Shown piece after piece: positions 6,648 to 6,744 of a stretch of 6,744 bases of DNA. Numbering within the stretch: the first letter of the stretch is position 1; each line of letters begins with the position of its first letter. The DNA lies in contig CAKTZW010000098.1 of the NCBI GenBank assembly GCA_934636065.1, forward strand, positions 1 through 6,744. The letters are read 5' to 3'. The translations under genes and the position numbers were made by a program. This DNA comes from an uncultured Labedella sp. (GTDB taxonomy: Bacteria; Actinomycetota; Actinomycetes; Actinomycetales; Microbacteriaceae). Under the pieces are notes generated by a model, which saw only the letters and a program-made list of their open reading frames with translations, did not search any database and had not been told where the DNA came from.

Positions 6648-6744
6648 GGGAACTCGTCCACCGCGCCACCTCCGCGACCCGCGGCCGGTTCGAGTCCTCG
6701 CCGTTCGGGCGGGTCGCCGTCGACGAGCTGACGCTGGCGATGCG
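6644..6744 (+). CDS. Unidentified protein, N-terminal 33 residues only (continues beyond the right edge)
   Basis: The frame from ATG 6644 stays open to the end of the window and encodes 33 complete codons (MRELVHRATS at the start, VAVDELTLAM at the end). The visible part is hydrophilic and basic, with no signal peptide or membrane segment yet. I do not recognise the family. A TAGAAT hexamer and an AGAGGA ribosome binding site upstream support a transcribed plus-strand gene here. It is either coupled to the 12-codon frame or starts at its GTG. Position next to polysaccharide genes suggests, but does not show, a role in the same pathway. Confidence 0.5.
   Translation, partial: MRELVHRATSATRGRFESSPFGRVAVDELTLAM

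Noticed and set aside
5987..6661. Minus-strand frame extending from the right edge into the glycosyltransferase gene
   Set aside because: Out of frame with the GT2 domain, Arg-rich, and it crosses the promoter candidates of both divergent genes.

Overview
The window is very GC-rich, with strongly G/C-biased third codon positions, few intergenic bases and TANNNT-type -10 hexamers with poor -35 boxes. This points to an actinobacterium. The protein families and style resemble Microbacteriaceae (Rathayibacter, Curtobacterium, Clavibacter and relatives), but the genus is a guess. No rRNA, tRNA, CRISPR array, insertion sequence or phage gene was seen, and no gap without a gene exceeds about 190 bases.

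Layout, left to right. (1) The 5' part of a polysaccharide pyruvyltransferase gene on the minus strand (416 down to 1) runs off the left edge. It looks leaderless. (2) Divergent from it is a plus-strand membrane O-acyltransferase with a C-terminal SGNH domain (536-2605). (3) A GC-rich hairpin (2602-2632) separates this gene from the convergent minus-strand genes. (4) A secreted right-handed beta-helix protein lies at 3869-2649 (minus). (5) Upstream of it on the same strand, 79 bases away, is an 835-residue protein that fuses a GT2 glycosyltransferase to a GT-B (GT4-like) glycosyltransferase (6456-3949). (6) A divergent intergenic region of about 150 bases carries promoter-like hexamers for both directions. 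(7) At the right edge a plus-strand gene begins. Its visible start is either an ATG coupled to a 12-codon upstream reading frame or, if a C6 tract is one base short, the GTG of that frame.

Taken together this is part of a cell-surface or exopolysaccharide locus. The GT2-GT-B fusion would add sugars to a lipid-linked or growing glycan. The pyruvyltransferase would put acidic ketal-pyruvate on a sugar. The acyltransferase would move an acyl group (probably acetyl) across the membrane, and its SGNH domain would transfer it to the glycan outside. The exported beta-helix protein could bind, cut or otherwise process the same polymer. These family-level roles are well grounded; the actual polymer and the sugar specificities cannot be read from the sequence. 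I found no clear evidence of a wholly new system. The most unusual points are the two-domain glycosyltransferase, the ten-cysteine SGNH domain, the unclassified beta-helix protein, and the leader frame with C tract at the right edge.
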